Below are positions 35,705 through 44,991 of a stretch of DNA of 64,000 nucleotides, one piece after another; the first letter of the stretch is position 1, and the number at the start of each line of letters is the position of its first letter. The notes beneath the pieces are model-generated. The model saw only the letters and a list, made by a program, of their open reading frames with translations, ran no database searches and was not told the origin of the DNA. Source of the stretch: Robertmurraya sp. FSL R5-0851 (GTDB lineage: Bacteria; Bacillota; Bacilli; Bacillales; Cytobacillaceae). Location of the stretch: assembly GCF_038002965.1 (NCBI RefSeq), contig NZ_JBBOOE010000001.1:1159001-1223000 (forward strand), read 5' to 3'. The position numbers were made by a program, and so were the translations under genes.

Positions 35705-36445
35705 ATGAGATTACAGGGGAAAGTAGCAATCATTACGGGGGCGGCAAACGGAATTGGTTTTGCCGCAGCGAGCTTGTTTGCGAAAGAAGGAGCAAAGGTG
35801 GCTTTAGCGGATTACGATGCCACCTTAGGAGAAACAAAGACAGAGGAATTAAAGGCACAGGGGTATCAAGTGGCTTTTTTTCAAGTAAATGTGGCGGATC
35901 GTGATAGTGTAAATGCAATGGTGGAGGAAGTAGTGGGTCGTTTTGGTGGAATTGATATTCTAGTGAATAACGCGGGTATTACTCGTGATGCGATGCTATC
36001 GAAGTTAGCGGTGGAGGATTTTCAGCAAGTGCTTGATGTTAATTTAACTGGGGTATTTCATTGTACACAAGCCGTGCTTCCTATTTTAGTTTCTAACGGA
36101 AAAGGGAGAATCATTAATACCTCGTCCGTCTCTGGGGTATATGGGAATGTGGGTCAAACCAATTATGCTGCCACCAAAGCGGGCGTGGTTGGTATGACAA
36201 AAACATGGGCCAAGGAGCTTGGACGTAAAGGAATCAATGTAAACGCAGTGGCACCAGGCTTTATCGCAACGGGAATGACGGCCAAAGTACCGGAAAAAGT
36301 ACTACAGCAAATGAAGATGATGGTCCCACTTGGTCGACTGGGAAATCCGGAAGACATTGCGAATGCCTACCTATTTTTAGCATCGGATGAATCCAACTAT
36401 GTAAATGGAACTGTGCTACATGTTGATGGGGGAATTATGATGTAA
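35705..36445 (+). CDS. FabG-type short-chain reductase (3-oxoacyl-ACP or acetoacetyl-CoA reductase)
   Basis: A 246-residue NADPH-dependent SDR with TGAANGIG (cofactor loop, residues 11-18), NNAG, catalytic Ser in NTSSVSG, and YAATK (Tyr/Lys). The C-terminal LHVDGGIMM is FabG-like. RBS GAGGAGG directly follows the IS duplication, so the native promoter was probably displaced by the IS; candidate promoter-like sequence lies left of the IS near 33816-33828. It may be a fatty acid or polyhydroxyalkanoate enzyme; the fab operon copy of FabG is expected elsewhere. Confidence 0.85.
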   Translation: MRLQGKVAIITGAANGIGFAAASLFAKEGAKVALADYDATLGETKTEELKAQGYQVAFFQVNVADRDSVNAMVEEVVGRFGGIDILVNNAGITRDAMLSKLAVEDFQQVLDVNLTGVFHCTQAVLPILVSNGKGRIINTSSVSGVYGNVGQTNYAATKAGVVGMTKTWAKELGRKGINVNAVAPGFIATGMTAKVPEKVLQQMKMMVPLGRLGNPEDIANAYLFLASDESNYVNGTVLHVDGGIMM

Positions 36446-36450
36446 CTAAT

Positions 36451-36480
36451 GGACTAGTCCTTATTGGGCTAGTTTTTTTG
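36451..36480 (+). terminator. Terminator after the FabG-type gene
   Basis: ACTAGTCC and GGCTAGT arms with a 6-nt loop followed by seven T. Confidence 0.8.
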
Positions 36481-36533
36481 CGTTTTTTCCTGTGTAACTT
36501 TCGTGTAAAAGCGAATGGATGGGAAGAGAGGGA

Positions 36534-36690
36534 GGTCCTAATTGCCCGGAAGGACGTCAACTCCCTCAGGACGGTTAAATAAACGAGCTCTAACTGCCCG
36601 CTAGGACGGTAATTCCCCATGAACGGTCAAATAGAAGCTCCCTAATTGCCCGCTAGGACGGAATAATCCCCTTGACGGTCAAATAGAACT
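36534..36690. repeat. Array of three imperfect ~51-bp tandem repeats
   Basis: Copies start near 36534, 36586 and 36637. Each has CTAA[CT]TGCCCG, then AGGACG, a CCCC/CTCCC block and ACGGT[CT]AAATA. The last two copies are closest. The array fills most of the gap between the convergent fabG-type and hydrolase genes; nothing else is seen there. The unit differs from that at 19495 although the period is nearly the same. Confidence 0.85.
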
Positions 36691-36718
36691 GCCAGCCAAC
36701 CTCCTACACATTCCCCGC

Positions 36719-37486
36719 CTACTTTCTACTCAACAAATAACCCGTAATGATCTGATTAACATAACTAGGCTGTCTCGTTGGCAACTGGTGTGATTCTCCC
36801 TTAATAACAAAGATCTCGACATCAGCCAGCTCCTTTTTATACGTTTTAATGTAGGTATTAAAAGAATCTGATCTGCTTCCGTACATCAACAGAGCGGGTG
36901 CCGTAATCTTTGCTAAATCATCTTTGCAGTTAAAATGCATAACATCATAATAGTATTTTGCCCAGACATGATGGTTAGCTTTGTACATATGCTCTTTTAA
37001 CTCACGGCGAAATTGTCGATCCTTTGTATGGGAAATGGCCAAAACGTTAGCTAATAAATTTTTGCTTTTTGTTGCAGTATATACACCCAAACGATGCTCA
37101 TTTTTTATCATCCAACGATCCACTATAGGATAACCTCCGGATAAAATGAGAGTATGAACTCTACTTGGATAATGAATAGCCAAATATTGGGCAATAGCTC
37201 CACCAGAGGAATAACCAAAAATAACAGCTGCTGTAATATTTAAACCATTCATAAACGCAATGATATCCTCGCCAAATCGTTCAACGGACACTTCTCTTTC
37301 CACATTGTATGAACTGTCTCCATGTCCAGGGAAATCGAGCAAAATAATACGGAAATGCTTGGATAAAGCTTTTTGCTCGTAAAAAACCTTTCTTCCCATG
37401 CCTGGTGGATGGAGGAAAATAATAGGAATTCCTTCACCGATATCTTCATAACAGATACGTTCATCATTAACTACGATGCTCTTCAT
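36719..37486 (-). CDS. Alpha/beta hydrolase
   Basis: A 255-residue single-domain alpha/beta hydrolase. HPPGMGRK gives the oxyanion region, FGYSSGGAIAQYLA the nucleophile elbow (Ser about 98), and GESHQLPTRQP the catalytic His near the C-terminus; an Asp lies in GSRSDSF. ATG at 37486 follows AGGAGA at 6 nt. It could be an esterase, peroxidase-like or dehalogenase-like enzyme; the substrate cannot be inferred. Confidence 0.82.
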   Translation of the reverse strand: MKSIVVNDERICYEDIGEGIPIIFLHPPGMGRKVFYEQKALSKHFRIILLDFPGHGDSSYNVEREVSVERFGEDIIAFMNGLNITAAVIFGYSSGGAIAQYLAIHYPSRVHTLILSGGYPIVDRWMIKNEHRLGVYTATKSKNLLANVLAISHTKDRQFRRELKEHMYKANHHVWAKYYYDVMHFNCKDDLAKITAPALLMYGSRSDSFNTYIKTYKKELADVEIFVIKGESHQLPTRQPSYVNQIITGYLLSRK

Positions 37487-37676
37487 GTAGTATCTCCTAA
37501 CCATATTTCTTTAAGGATAGTATGTGAAAAGTGAATGGTGTTCAAAGTAGGAATTAAATACCATTCATAAAATGGATAAAAACCACCGAAACACTTAACT
37601 TTAATTAAATATATTGAAAAAACAAGCGTAATTACTTATAATTACTTATAAATAATTAATGTGAGATGAAAAAATC

Positions 37677-38459
37677 ATGTACCAAGAAGAACGTTTAGTA
37701 GCTATTCTTAGTTATTTAAGGGAACATAAACGGATTACAGTTGAAGAAATTTGTTCTGAATTAGAGGTTTCAAGAGATACGGCAAGAAGAGACTTGGTTC
37801 GCCTTGAAGAGGAAGGACGAATTATCCGAACAAGAGGAGGAGCATTGCTTCCAACTGAACATCAGATGGTTATGGACTATAACCATCGTTTAAAGGTGGT
37901 TTCCAGTGAAAAACAGGTGATTGGGGAAAAAGCCGCAACATTCCTTAAAACAGGAGATGCCATCATTTTAGATGCTTCAACCACAGTTCAAGCATGTGCC
38001 GAACATGTAGGTAATATGGAATGTACGATTATTACAAATTCTATTAACTCTGCAGAAATTTTATCTAAACATCCGCTTGTTTCGATTCATCTCGTTGGAG
38101 GAGAGCTGCACAAAAAGCATCGGTATTTGTTTGGATCACAGGCGATTGAGAAATTGGCACAGTATTCTGTTGATAAAGCTTTTATTGGGGCAGTAGGTAT
38201 ATCCGAAATGGGTTTAACAAGTGCTCATGAAGAGGATGGAATGTTAAAGAAAAAAATGATGCAACAAGCTAGACAAGTGATTGTATTAGCAGATCACACA
38301 AAATTTGGAGTCAATGGCTTCTTTCATTATGGAAGTTTTGCAGATATAGATGTACTGATCACAGATCGTGAGCCTAGTAGTGACTTTATGCAACTCTTAC
38401 AAGAGAAAGGTGTAGAGATAGTCATAGCTGGCGAGGGGGAGGAAGAGGAAAATGACTAA
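37677..38459 (+). CDS. DeoR-family transcriptional regulator
   Basis: A 260-residue regulator with the N-terminal DeoR winged helix (ERLVAILSYLREHKRITVEEICSELEVSRDTARRDL, residues 5-40, then GGA at 54-56) and the C-terminal sugar-phosphate sensor domain (DASTTVQACAEHV, GAVGISEMGLTS, LADHTKFG). Such repressors usually respond to phosphorylated sugars. It overlaps the downstream HAD gene by 8 bp, so the two form one unit. The 170-bp upstream region has a repeated AATTACTTAT motif (about 37630-37655) that could be an operator. Confidence 0.88.
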   Translation: MYQEERLVAILSYLREHKRITVEEICSELEVSRDTARRDLVRLEEEGRIIRTRGGALLPTEHQMVMDYNHRLKVVSSEKQVIGEKAATFLKTGDAIILDASTTVQACAEHVGNMECTIITNSINSAEILSKHPLVSIHLVGGELHKKHRYLFGSQAIEKLAQYSVDKAFIGAVGISEMGLTSAHEEDGMLKKKMMQQARQVIVLADHTKFGVNGFFHYGSFADIDVLITDREPSSDFMQLLQEKGVEIVIAGEGEEEEND

Positions 38460-39318
38460 TTTAATTGCAGTTGACTTAGATGGTACCTTGTTGAGCCACG
38501 AAAATACCATCAGTGCTGAAAACATGGAGGCGTTGACTTTTGCCCATAATCAAGGAGTCATGGTCGTCATTGCAACAGGACGTTCTTATCACGATGTTAA
38601 AAACATACTTAATGAAAGTAACTTTCCTATGACACCATGGATCATTTCAGCGAATGGATCAACCATTCATCATCCGAACGGTGAGAAGGTGCACTCGGTT
38701 CCCATTGATAAAGAGGCAGCAGAACCGATACTGAAATGGCTAGAGGATGAAGGATTCTATTATGAAGTGTTTGCTGACCATTCATTACTTACACCAAAGC
38801 ATGGGAGAGAATTACTAGAAAGGGAAGCAGAAAAGCTGAGAACGGAAGATCCTTCTGTCAAAGAAGAGGATATACAGCGGGCATTAGCGACCCAGTACAG
38901 TCAAACAGGCTTTGAATTTGTCCCCTCTTATCAAGACATCATTAGAAGTGATGCAGACATTTATAATATTCTTGCCTTTTCTTTCCATGATGAAAAATTA
39001 AATAGAGGGAAAGAGAACTTCCTTGGATTAAAAGGGATGAATATTGTTTCGTCGGGTAAACATAATTTTGAATTTATACATGAAAACTCCTCTAAAGGTA
39101 AGGCTTTAGAAAAATTAGGAGAAATCTTACAAATACCACTTCTAAAAATGGCAGCAGTGGGAGATAATTACAATGATGTATCTATGTTAACGATGGTAGG
39201 AAGAAGTGCTGCCATGGGAAATGCTGATGAGGCAGTAAAAGAAAAAGCACATGAGGTAACTCTAGAAAATCATGAACATGGAGTTGCTCATTTTATCTAT
39301 CGTCTATTAAAAAAATAG
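38452..39318 (+). CDS. Cof-type HAD-superfamily phosphatase
   Basis: This 288-residue phosphatase has motif I AVDLDGTLLSHE (Asp8/Asp10), motif II VIATGRS, and motif IV AVGDNYNDVSMLTMVG, with a C2 cap between. Overlap with the DeoR gene suggests that the regulator senses the phosphorylated compound that this enzyme hydrolyses. It is distinct from the HAD protein at 4696. Confidence 0.87.
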   Translation: MTNLIAVDLDGTLLSHENTISAENMEALTFAHNQGVMVVIATGRSYHDVKNILNESNFPMTPWIISANGSTIHHPNGEKVHSVPIDKEAAEPILKWLEDEGFYYEVFADHSLLTPKHGRELLEREAEKLRTEDPSVKEEDIQRALATQYSQTGFEFVPSYQDIIRSDADIYNILAFSFHDEKLNRGKENFLGLKGMNIVSSGKHNFEFIHENSSKGKALEKLGEILQIPLLKMAAVGDNYNDVSMLTMVGRSAAMGNADEAVKEKAHEVTLENHEHGVAHFIYRLLKK

Positions 39319-39371
39319 GTATCCATGGTTGGCGTAACTTGATCGCAAGGCGTGACAACCAAGATATAAAT

Positions 39372-39398
39372 GGTCAACCAAATCGGTTGGCCTATTTT
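39372..39398 (+). terminator. Terminator after the DeoR-HAD unit
   Basis: GGTCAACC (39372-39379) pairs with GGTTGGCC (39385-39392), with one G-T pair, followed by TATTTTATTT. The 39319-39513 gap holds nothing else clear. Confidence 0.65.
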
Positions 39399-39513
39399 AT
39401 TTCTAAATTGGAAAGAAAAAGCGGTTCACGGTAAGAAGGTTATTTCCCTATTTCCGGGAGTAGCTATGGTAAGATAATAGGATAGAGAAGGAACGTACGA
39501 GGGAGGTTTTCTT

Positions 39514-42500
39514 ATGGCAGTTCACTTAGTTATCGGAAGATCTGGAACTGGAAAAACGCAATTTTGTTTAGATGAGATAAGAGAAGAAATGCTGCAACGG
39601 CCAGTGGGAGATCCAATTGTTTACTTAGTACCTGACCAGATGACATTTTCTTCTGAATATAAATTGATAACAACACCTGGGCTTGGAGGAATGATTCGAA
39701 CTCAGGTTTTTAGTTTTTCAAGACTAGCGTGGCGAGTGTTGCAGGAAACGGGTGGGAATACTAGGTACCATTTAAATAGTGTTGGTATTAATATGTTGAT
39801 TCGCAAGATTGTTGAGGAGAGAAAAGCAGACTTAAAGCTCTTTAATCTTTCTGCTGACAAAAATGGGTTCATCCAGCAGCTAGAACAAATGTTGGTTGAA
39901 TTTAAAAGATATTTAGTAAGACCAGAAGAGTTGCTTATTCAGCAGCAAGCTGAGCAAATGAACAAAGTCCTTCGTGATAAATTACATGATCTGGAGTTGA
40001 TTTATAAACATTTTGAAGATGCCCTTTTTGGTTCGTATGTGGACTCGGAGGATTATTTCAAATTACTAGCTGAAAAAATACCGTTATCGCACTACTTAAA
40101 AGATGCGGAAATATATATTGACGGATTTTACAGTTATACACCTCAAGAGTATTTCATCATAAGTCAGCTCATGAAGCATTGTAAAAAAGTAACGATCACT
40201 CTTACGTTAGATGAACCGTACAATGAAAAATATCCAGATGAATTGCATTTATTCCGTATGAATGCGGAGACTTGTCAAAGTCTTTATGAGATTGCTAGAG
40301 TAGAAAAATTAGAAATAAAAGAAACCATTTTATCTGAGCAAAAAAGATGGCAGCATCCATCCCTGAAGCATTTGGAAACATTTTTTGATACGCGCCCTAC
40401 AAATGTATTTAAGGGGGAAACGGCTGTTACGATTGGACAAGCGGTTAATCGTCGAGCGGAAATCGAAGGAATTGCACGTGAAATTCTATCACTTGTTCGA
40501 ACGAAGAATTATAGATACAAAGACATTGCCATCATGATGAGAAATGGTCATGAATACAAGAGCTTAATAGAAACGGTCTTCGATGATTACGAGATTCCGT
40601 TTTTTGTGGATCAAAAACGTACGATGCTTCATCATCCTGTTATCGAACTTATTCGCTCCACGCTTGAAGTAATCAACGGATATTGGCGTTATGAGCCTGT
40701 GTTTCGAGCGATCAAAACAGAGCTGCTTTTTCCGCTTCATGTAGATTCTAATAAAATGCGAGAGCAAATGGATCAGCTTGAAAATTTTGTCCTCGCGTTT
40801 GGAATTCAAGGAGATAAGTGGACAAGACGTGATCGTTGGGTCTATCGCCGAATGAGAGGACTTGAATTAGAATCTGTTGCCCAAACGAATAAGGAAAAAG
40901 ACTTTGAACAAAAGTTAAACGAGCTTAGACTAATGATCTCAGCACCGATCCTTCGCTTATCAAGAAGATTGAAAAAAGCTGAGAATGGAAGCAAATTAGC
41001 GGAGGCACTTTTTCTTTATCTAGAGGAATTAGAAATCCCTGCAAAGCTTGAAAGATGGAAAATAGCTGAAGAGGAAAAGGGAGAATTAACAAAAGCAAGA
41101 GAGCATGATCAAGCATGGAACGGTGTGATTGAGCTTTTGGATCAGTTTGTTGAAATGTTAGGGGATGAAAAAGTTTCTCCAAAGCAGTTTTCAAATGTTT
41201 TGGATGCAGGATTAGAAGCACTGCAGTTCTCTTTAGTGCCACCGGCAATGGATCAAGTGCTAGGGGCTGATCTTGAAAAATCTCGTTTAACCGATGTGAA
41301 AGTTGCTTTTATAATCGGAATAACAGAAGGTGTCCTACCTGCTAAATTTTCAGAGGAGGGTATATTTGGCGATGAGGACCGAGAGCAGTTATTACTAAAT
41401 GGTTTAAAGATTTCCGCGAGTAGTAAAACCCGTTTATTGGATGAGGAGTTTATCGCCTATAAGGCTTTCACCACTCCGTCTGAGCGTTTGTATGTTTCTT
41501 ATCCACTAGCTAATTCTGAAGGAAAGGCATTAATTGCCTCCCCATATATTAAGAGAATGGTTGATATGTTTCCTGATGGTGAAGCTCTATCGTTCATGAC
41601 TGAGCCTTCAGAGCTTAGTGAGTTGGAACAATTAAAATTTGTTGCACATGAAAATACGGCGCTTGCATATTTAACGTCACAGCTTCAGCTAAAGAAAAGA
41701 AATTATCCTATCTACGACTTATGGTGGGATGTGTATAACTATTACCAGACAAAACCGCATTTTCAAAGGGATGTGCGGAAAGTACTTTCTAGCTTAACCT
41801 ATGAAAATCAAACAACAAAGCTGTCTGAGGAGACGAGCAAGGATTTGTATGGAGAAGAAATCCAATCGAGTGTCAGCCGAATGGAAATGTTCCATAGCTG
41901 TCCGTTCTCACATTTCTCTCAGCACGGGTTAAAGCTTAGAGAACGTCAAGTATTTAAACTAGAAGCACCGGATATTGGAGAACTCTTTCACGCAGCATTA
42001 AAATATATTACTGAAACAATTGTAGCGAGCAAGTTGTCATGGTCAGATGTGTCAAAGGATGAAATGGAAAATCTGGCAAAACAAGCAGTGGATTTACTTG
42101 CGCCAAAACTACAAAATGAAATTCTATTAAGCTCGAATCGTCACCATTATATTAAACGAAAGCTGGAACAAATTATTCAGCGGGCTTCTCTTATTTTACG
42201 TGACCATGCAAAGGCAAGCGGGTTTGCACCGGTAGGGCTGGAATTACCATTTGGACCATCGGAACAAATAAAGCCTGCACCATTTACCTTGAAAAATGGG
42301 ACGAAAATGGAGCTAGTGGGCCGTATTGACCGAGTAGACAAAGCCGACCATGCTGGTGAAGTGTTCCTGCGAATACTCGACTATAAATCAAGTGCAAAAG
42401 ACGTAAATGTAAACGAAATTTATTATGGTTTGGCCCTGCAAATGCTTACGTATTTAGATATCATTATTTCAAACTCTGAATCTTTAATTGGTACTAAGGC

Positions 42501-43020
42501 TAGCCCAGCAGGTGTTGTGTATTTCCATGTGCATAATCCGATGATTAGTACGAGCAAAATGCTTACGTTGGATGAGATTGAGGCAGAGCTTTTTAAAAAA
42601 TTCAAGATGAATGGTTTATTGTTAGGCGAAGAAAATGTGATTAAACTTATGGACCAAACATTAGAATCTGGTGAATCGAGAATTATTTCTGCTGGAATTA
42701 AAAAGGACGGGTCGCTAACGAAAAAATCGAAAGTGGCAAGTAAGGAAGAATTTAATCAGTTACGGTCGTATGTTAGAGATATGTACGTGAAAACGGGAAA
42801 TAGTATAGTCGACGGTGCCGTTCAAATTTCTCCTTATAAAATGAAGGAGAAAACACCATGTACTTTTTGTTCGTTCAAGTCTGTTTGTCAATTTGATGAA
42901 TCATTACAGGCTAATAAATATAGGATGTTAAAGGTTGAAGACAAGGAGACTGTAATAGAAAAAATGCGAAAGGAGAGTGTTGAAAATGGGGAGCATGAAA
43001 CTTCCACCGAAACCGAGTGA
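39514..43020 (+). CDS. addB: ATP-dependent helicase/nuclease subunit B (AddB)
   Basis: This 1168-residue subunit of the AddAB break-resection complex has an N-terminal Walker A GRSGTGKTQF (residues 8-17), a degenerate helicase core, and a C-terminal RecB-type nuclease with GRIDRVDK and LRILDYKSS. Cysteines for an iron-sulphur cluster are visible (HSCPFSH and CTFCSFKSVC). AddAB processes double-strand ends for RecA. RBS GGGAGG. The end overlaps addA by 35 bp, so subunit synthesis is coupled. Confidence 0.96.
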   Translation: MAVHLVIGRSGTGKTQFCLDEIREEMLQRPVGDPIVYLVPDQMTFSSEYKLITTPGLGGMIRTQVFSFSRLAWRVLQETGGNTRYHLNSVGINMLIRKIVEERKADLKLFNLSADKNGFIQQLEQMLVEFKRYLVRPEELLIQQQAEQMNKVLRDKLHDLELIYKHFEDALFGSYVDSEDYFKLLAEKIPLSHYLKDAEIYIDGFYSYTPQEYFIISQLMKHCKKVTITLTLDEPYNEKYPDELHLFRMNAETCQSLYEIARVEKLEIKETILSEQKRWQHPSLKHLETFFDTRPTNVFKGETAVTIGQAVNRRAEIEGIAREILSLVRTKNYRYKDIAIMMRNGHEYKSLIETVFDDYEIPFFVDQKRTMLHHPVIELIRSTLEVINGYWRYEPVFRAIKTELLFPLHVDSNKMREQMDQLENFVLAFGIQGDKWTRRDRWVYRRMRGLELESVAQTNKEKDFEQKLNELRLMISAPILRLSRRLKKAENGSKLAEALFLYLEELEIPAKLERWKIAEEEKGELTKAREHDQAWNGVIELLDQFVEMLGDEKVSPKQFSNVLDAGLEALQFSLVPPAMDQVLGADLEKSRLTDVKVAFIIGITEGVLPAKFSEEGIFGDEDREQLLLNGLKISASSKTRLLDEEFIAYKAFTTPSERLYVSYPLANSEGKALIASPYIKRMVDMFPDGEALSFMTEPSELSELEQLKFVAHENTALAYLTSQLQLKKRNYPIYDLWWDVYNYYQTKPHFQRDVRKVLSSLTYENQTTKLSEETSKDLYGEEIQSSVSRMEMFHSCPFSHFSQHGLKLRERQVFKLEAPDIGELFHAALKYITETIVASKLSWSDVSKDEMENLAKQAVDLLAPKLQNEILLSSNRHHYIKRKLEQIIQRASLILRDHAKASGFAPVGLELPFGPSEQIKPAPFTLKNGTKMELVGRIDRVDKADHAGEVFLRILDYKSSAKDVNVNEIYYGLALQMLTYLDIIISNSESLIGTKASPAGVVYFHVHNPMISTSKMLTLDEIEAELFKKFKMNGLLLGEENVIKLMDQTLESGESRIISAGIKKDGSLTKKSKVASKEEFNQLRSYVRDMYVKTGNSIVDGAVQISPYKMKEKTPCTFCSFKSVCQFDESLQANKYRMLKVEDKETVIEKMRKESVENGEHETSTETE

Positions 43021-44243
43021 TGCGACTTGGACGGATGATCAGTGGAAAGCAATTGTTGCAAACGGACAAGATATTTTAGTTGCTGCCGCAGCGGGATCTG
43101 GAAAAACAGCCGTTCTTGTTGAAAGAATGATTAAGAAAATTGTTTCTGAAGATCAACCGATGGACGTTGATGAGATGCTAGTCGTAACCTTTACGAATGC
43201 TTCCGCGGCAGAAATGAAGCATCGTATGGGAGAGGCACTTGAGAAGGCGATTGATGAAAATCCCACATCAAGACATCTCCGAAAGCAACTAAGTTTACTT
43301 AATAAAGCGAGTATATCCACTCTCCATTCCTTTTGCTTAGAGGTGATTCGAAAGTTTTATTATAAAATTGAGGTTGATCCCGGATTTAGAATCGCTGACG
43401 AAACGGAAGCGCAACTCTTAAGAGATGAGGTTTTAGATACCATATTTGAAGAGGAGTACGGGAAGGAAGCTAATACTGAATTTTTTGATTTGGTTGATAT
43501 GTTTTCAAATGACCGCAGTGATGCGGCCCTACAAGTGATTATCCGAGAGCTCTATGACTTTGCGCGTTCAAATCCATCGCCTAAGAGCTATCTACAATCA
43601 ATTATTGATATGTATGATGTAGATGAAGAAACAACGATCGAATCATTGCCCTTTTATCAGACACTTCTTTTTGATATTCAACTCCAGCTTCAAGGTGCAA
43701 GGAGCTTATTTGAAGCTGCTCTTGAAATAACAAAGCTTCCAGAAGGACCCAGTCCTCGAGCGGAAACTTTTACTGATGATATTAGAATCATTGATCGATT
43801 GCTTGAAGCAAGTAAACACTCATGGGATGAGTTATATAACACACTGATAAGTGAATCATTTTCAAAGCTAAAACCATGTAAAAAAACGGAGTATGATGAG
43901 GTACTATTAGAAAAATCTCAAAAACTTCGTGACAAAGGAAAGAAAATGGTTCAAGCCTTACAAGCGGAGCTTTTTTCACGAAAACCACAAAGTTTTATTC
44001 ATGACATGAAACAAATGAAGCCTTATATCCAAACATTGGTTAACCTTGTTGAGGAATTTTCTAAACAATTCGATTTCATAAAGCGGGAAAAAGGACTTGT
44101 CGACTTTGCTGATTTAGAGCATTATTGCCTCCAGATCTTATCAAATCCAGAAGAAAGTACGGATCAAGAGTTCAAACCTTCTGAGGAAGCTTGTGTCTAT
44201 CGACGGCAGTTTAAAGAAGTACTTGTTGATGAATATCAAGACA
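42986..44243 (+). CDS. addA: AddA helicase/nuclease, first exon (interrupted by a group II intron)
   Basis: Residues 1-419 of AddA: start MGSMKLPPKPSDATWTDDQW, Walker A AAAGSGKTAVLVERM, motif Ia VVTFTNASAAEMKHR, and motif II FKEVLVDEYQD, where the reading frame is cut. Without splicing the frame runs into the intron and ends within six codons (SATRC, stop 44258-44260). The correct continuation, T-N-M-V-Q-E, is found at 46967. Spliced exons make 1258 codons including the stop, the normal length for AddA. ATG 42986 lies within the end of addB. Confidence 0.95.
44238..44243 (+). other. Candidate intron-binding site IBS1 in addA exon 1
   Basis: AAGACA, the last six bases before the intron, is fully complementary to TGTCTT at 44619-44624 inside the intron (candidate EBS1). 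Upstream GAATA (44231-44235, IBS2) pairs with TATTC at 44567-44571 (EBS2). Confidence 0.7.
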
Positions 44244-44991
44244 GTGCGACACGTTGCTAATTGAAAAGATTAGCCACTAGCTTAAAGCTAGGAGAACTAA
44301 GAATCTGAAGAGTCGAATGATGGGGTAACGCCCTGAAAGGCTCGCCTAATCCTCCGAATAGCGTTCAGGTGGTGCAAAACACTTGAAGGTTATAAGCTCG
44401 GTGAAGTCGGTTGAAGGTCATCCTAACGAGAAAGACGAGGAAAGCTCTCTGGAGGCAGAGGGTATGGCTGATAGACCGGGGTTCTACAAGATAGTCTATG
44501 GTGAGAAATTAGATGTCACAGCCATCTATTGACGAAATTCCGAATGTACGGCTCTAGAGGTATAGCTATTCGAAATGGATAGTCCCGCATGTCGGGGTTA
44601 GTGAGGTAGAGTAAAATTTGTCTTTATGAAATACCTTATGGTGTTACAGGCACCATCCAGCTAACAGGGCTAGAGGAATCACCTACGGATTGTGAATGAA
44701 TAGATAGGATTCTTGGAACGTGGTAAGCCGATAACGTGGAGAGTTTGCACTCTATGAAGCGGTAGCAGGGAAAGCATATATGTCGAAAGTGTATATGTAT
44801 AACCTCTTTTATGTCGGTGAAGGTAATGGCACAGTACCAAAGAAACTGTGATAACAAACAGTGGAGGGATAGCCATTAGTCAACTGTTAGAAGACGACAT
44901 TATTATCACAGAAATTTCAGGTTCGAGTATGACTAAGAGAAATGAAAGCTGAAATTACAAACCCAATTTGGGAATGTAAAGAGGTGAGTAA

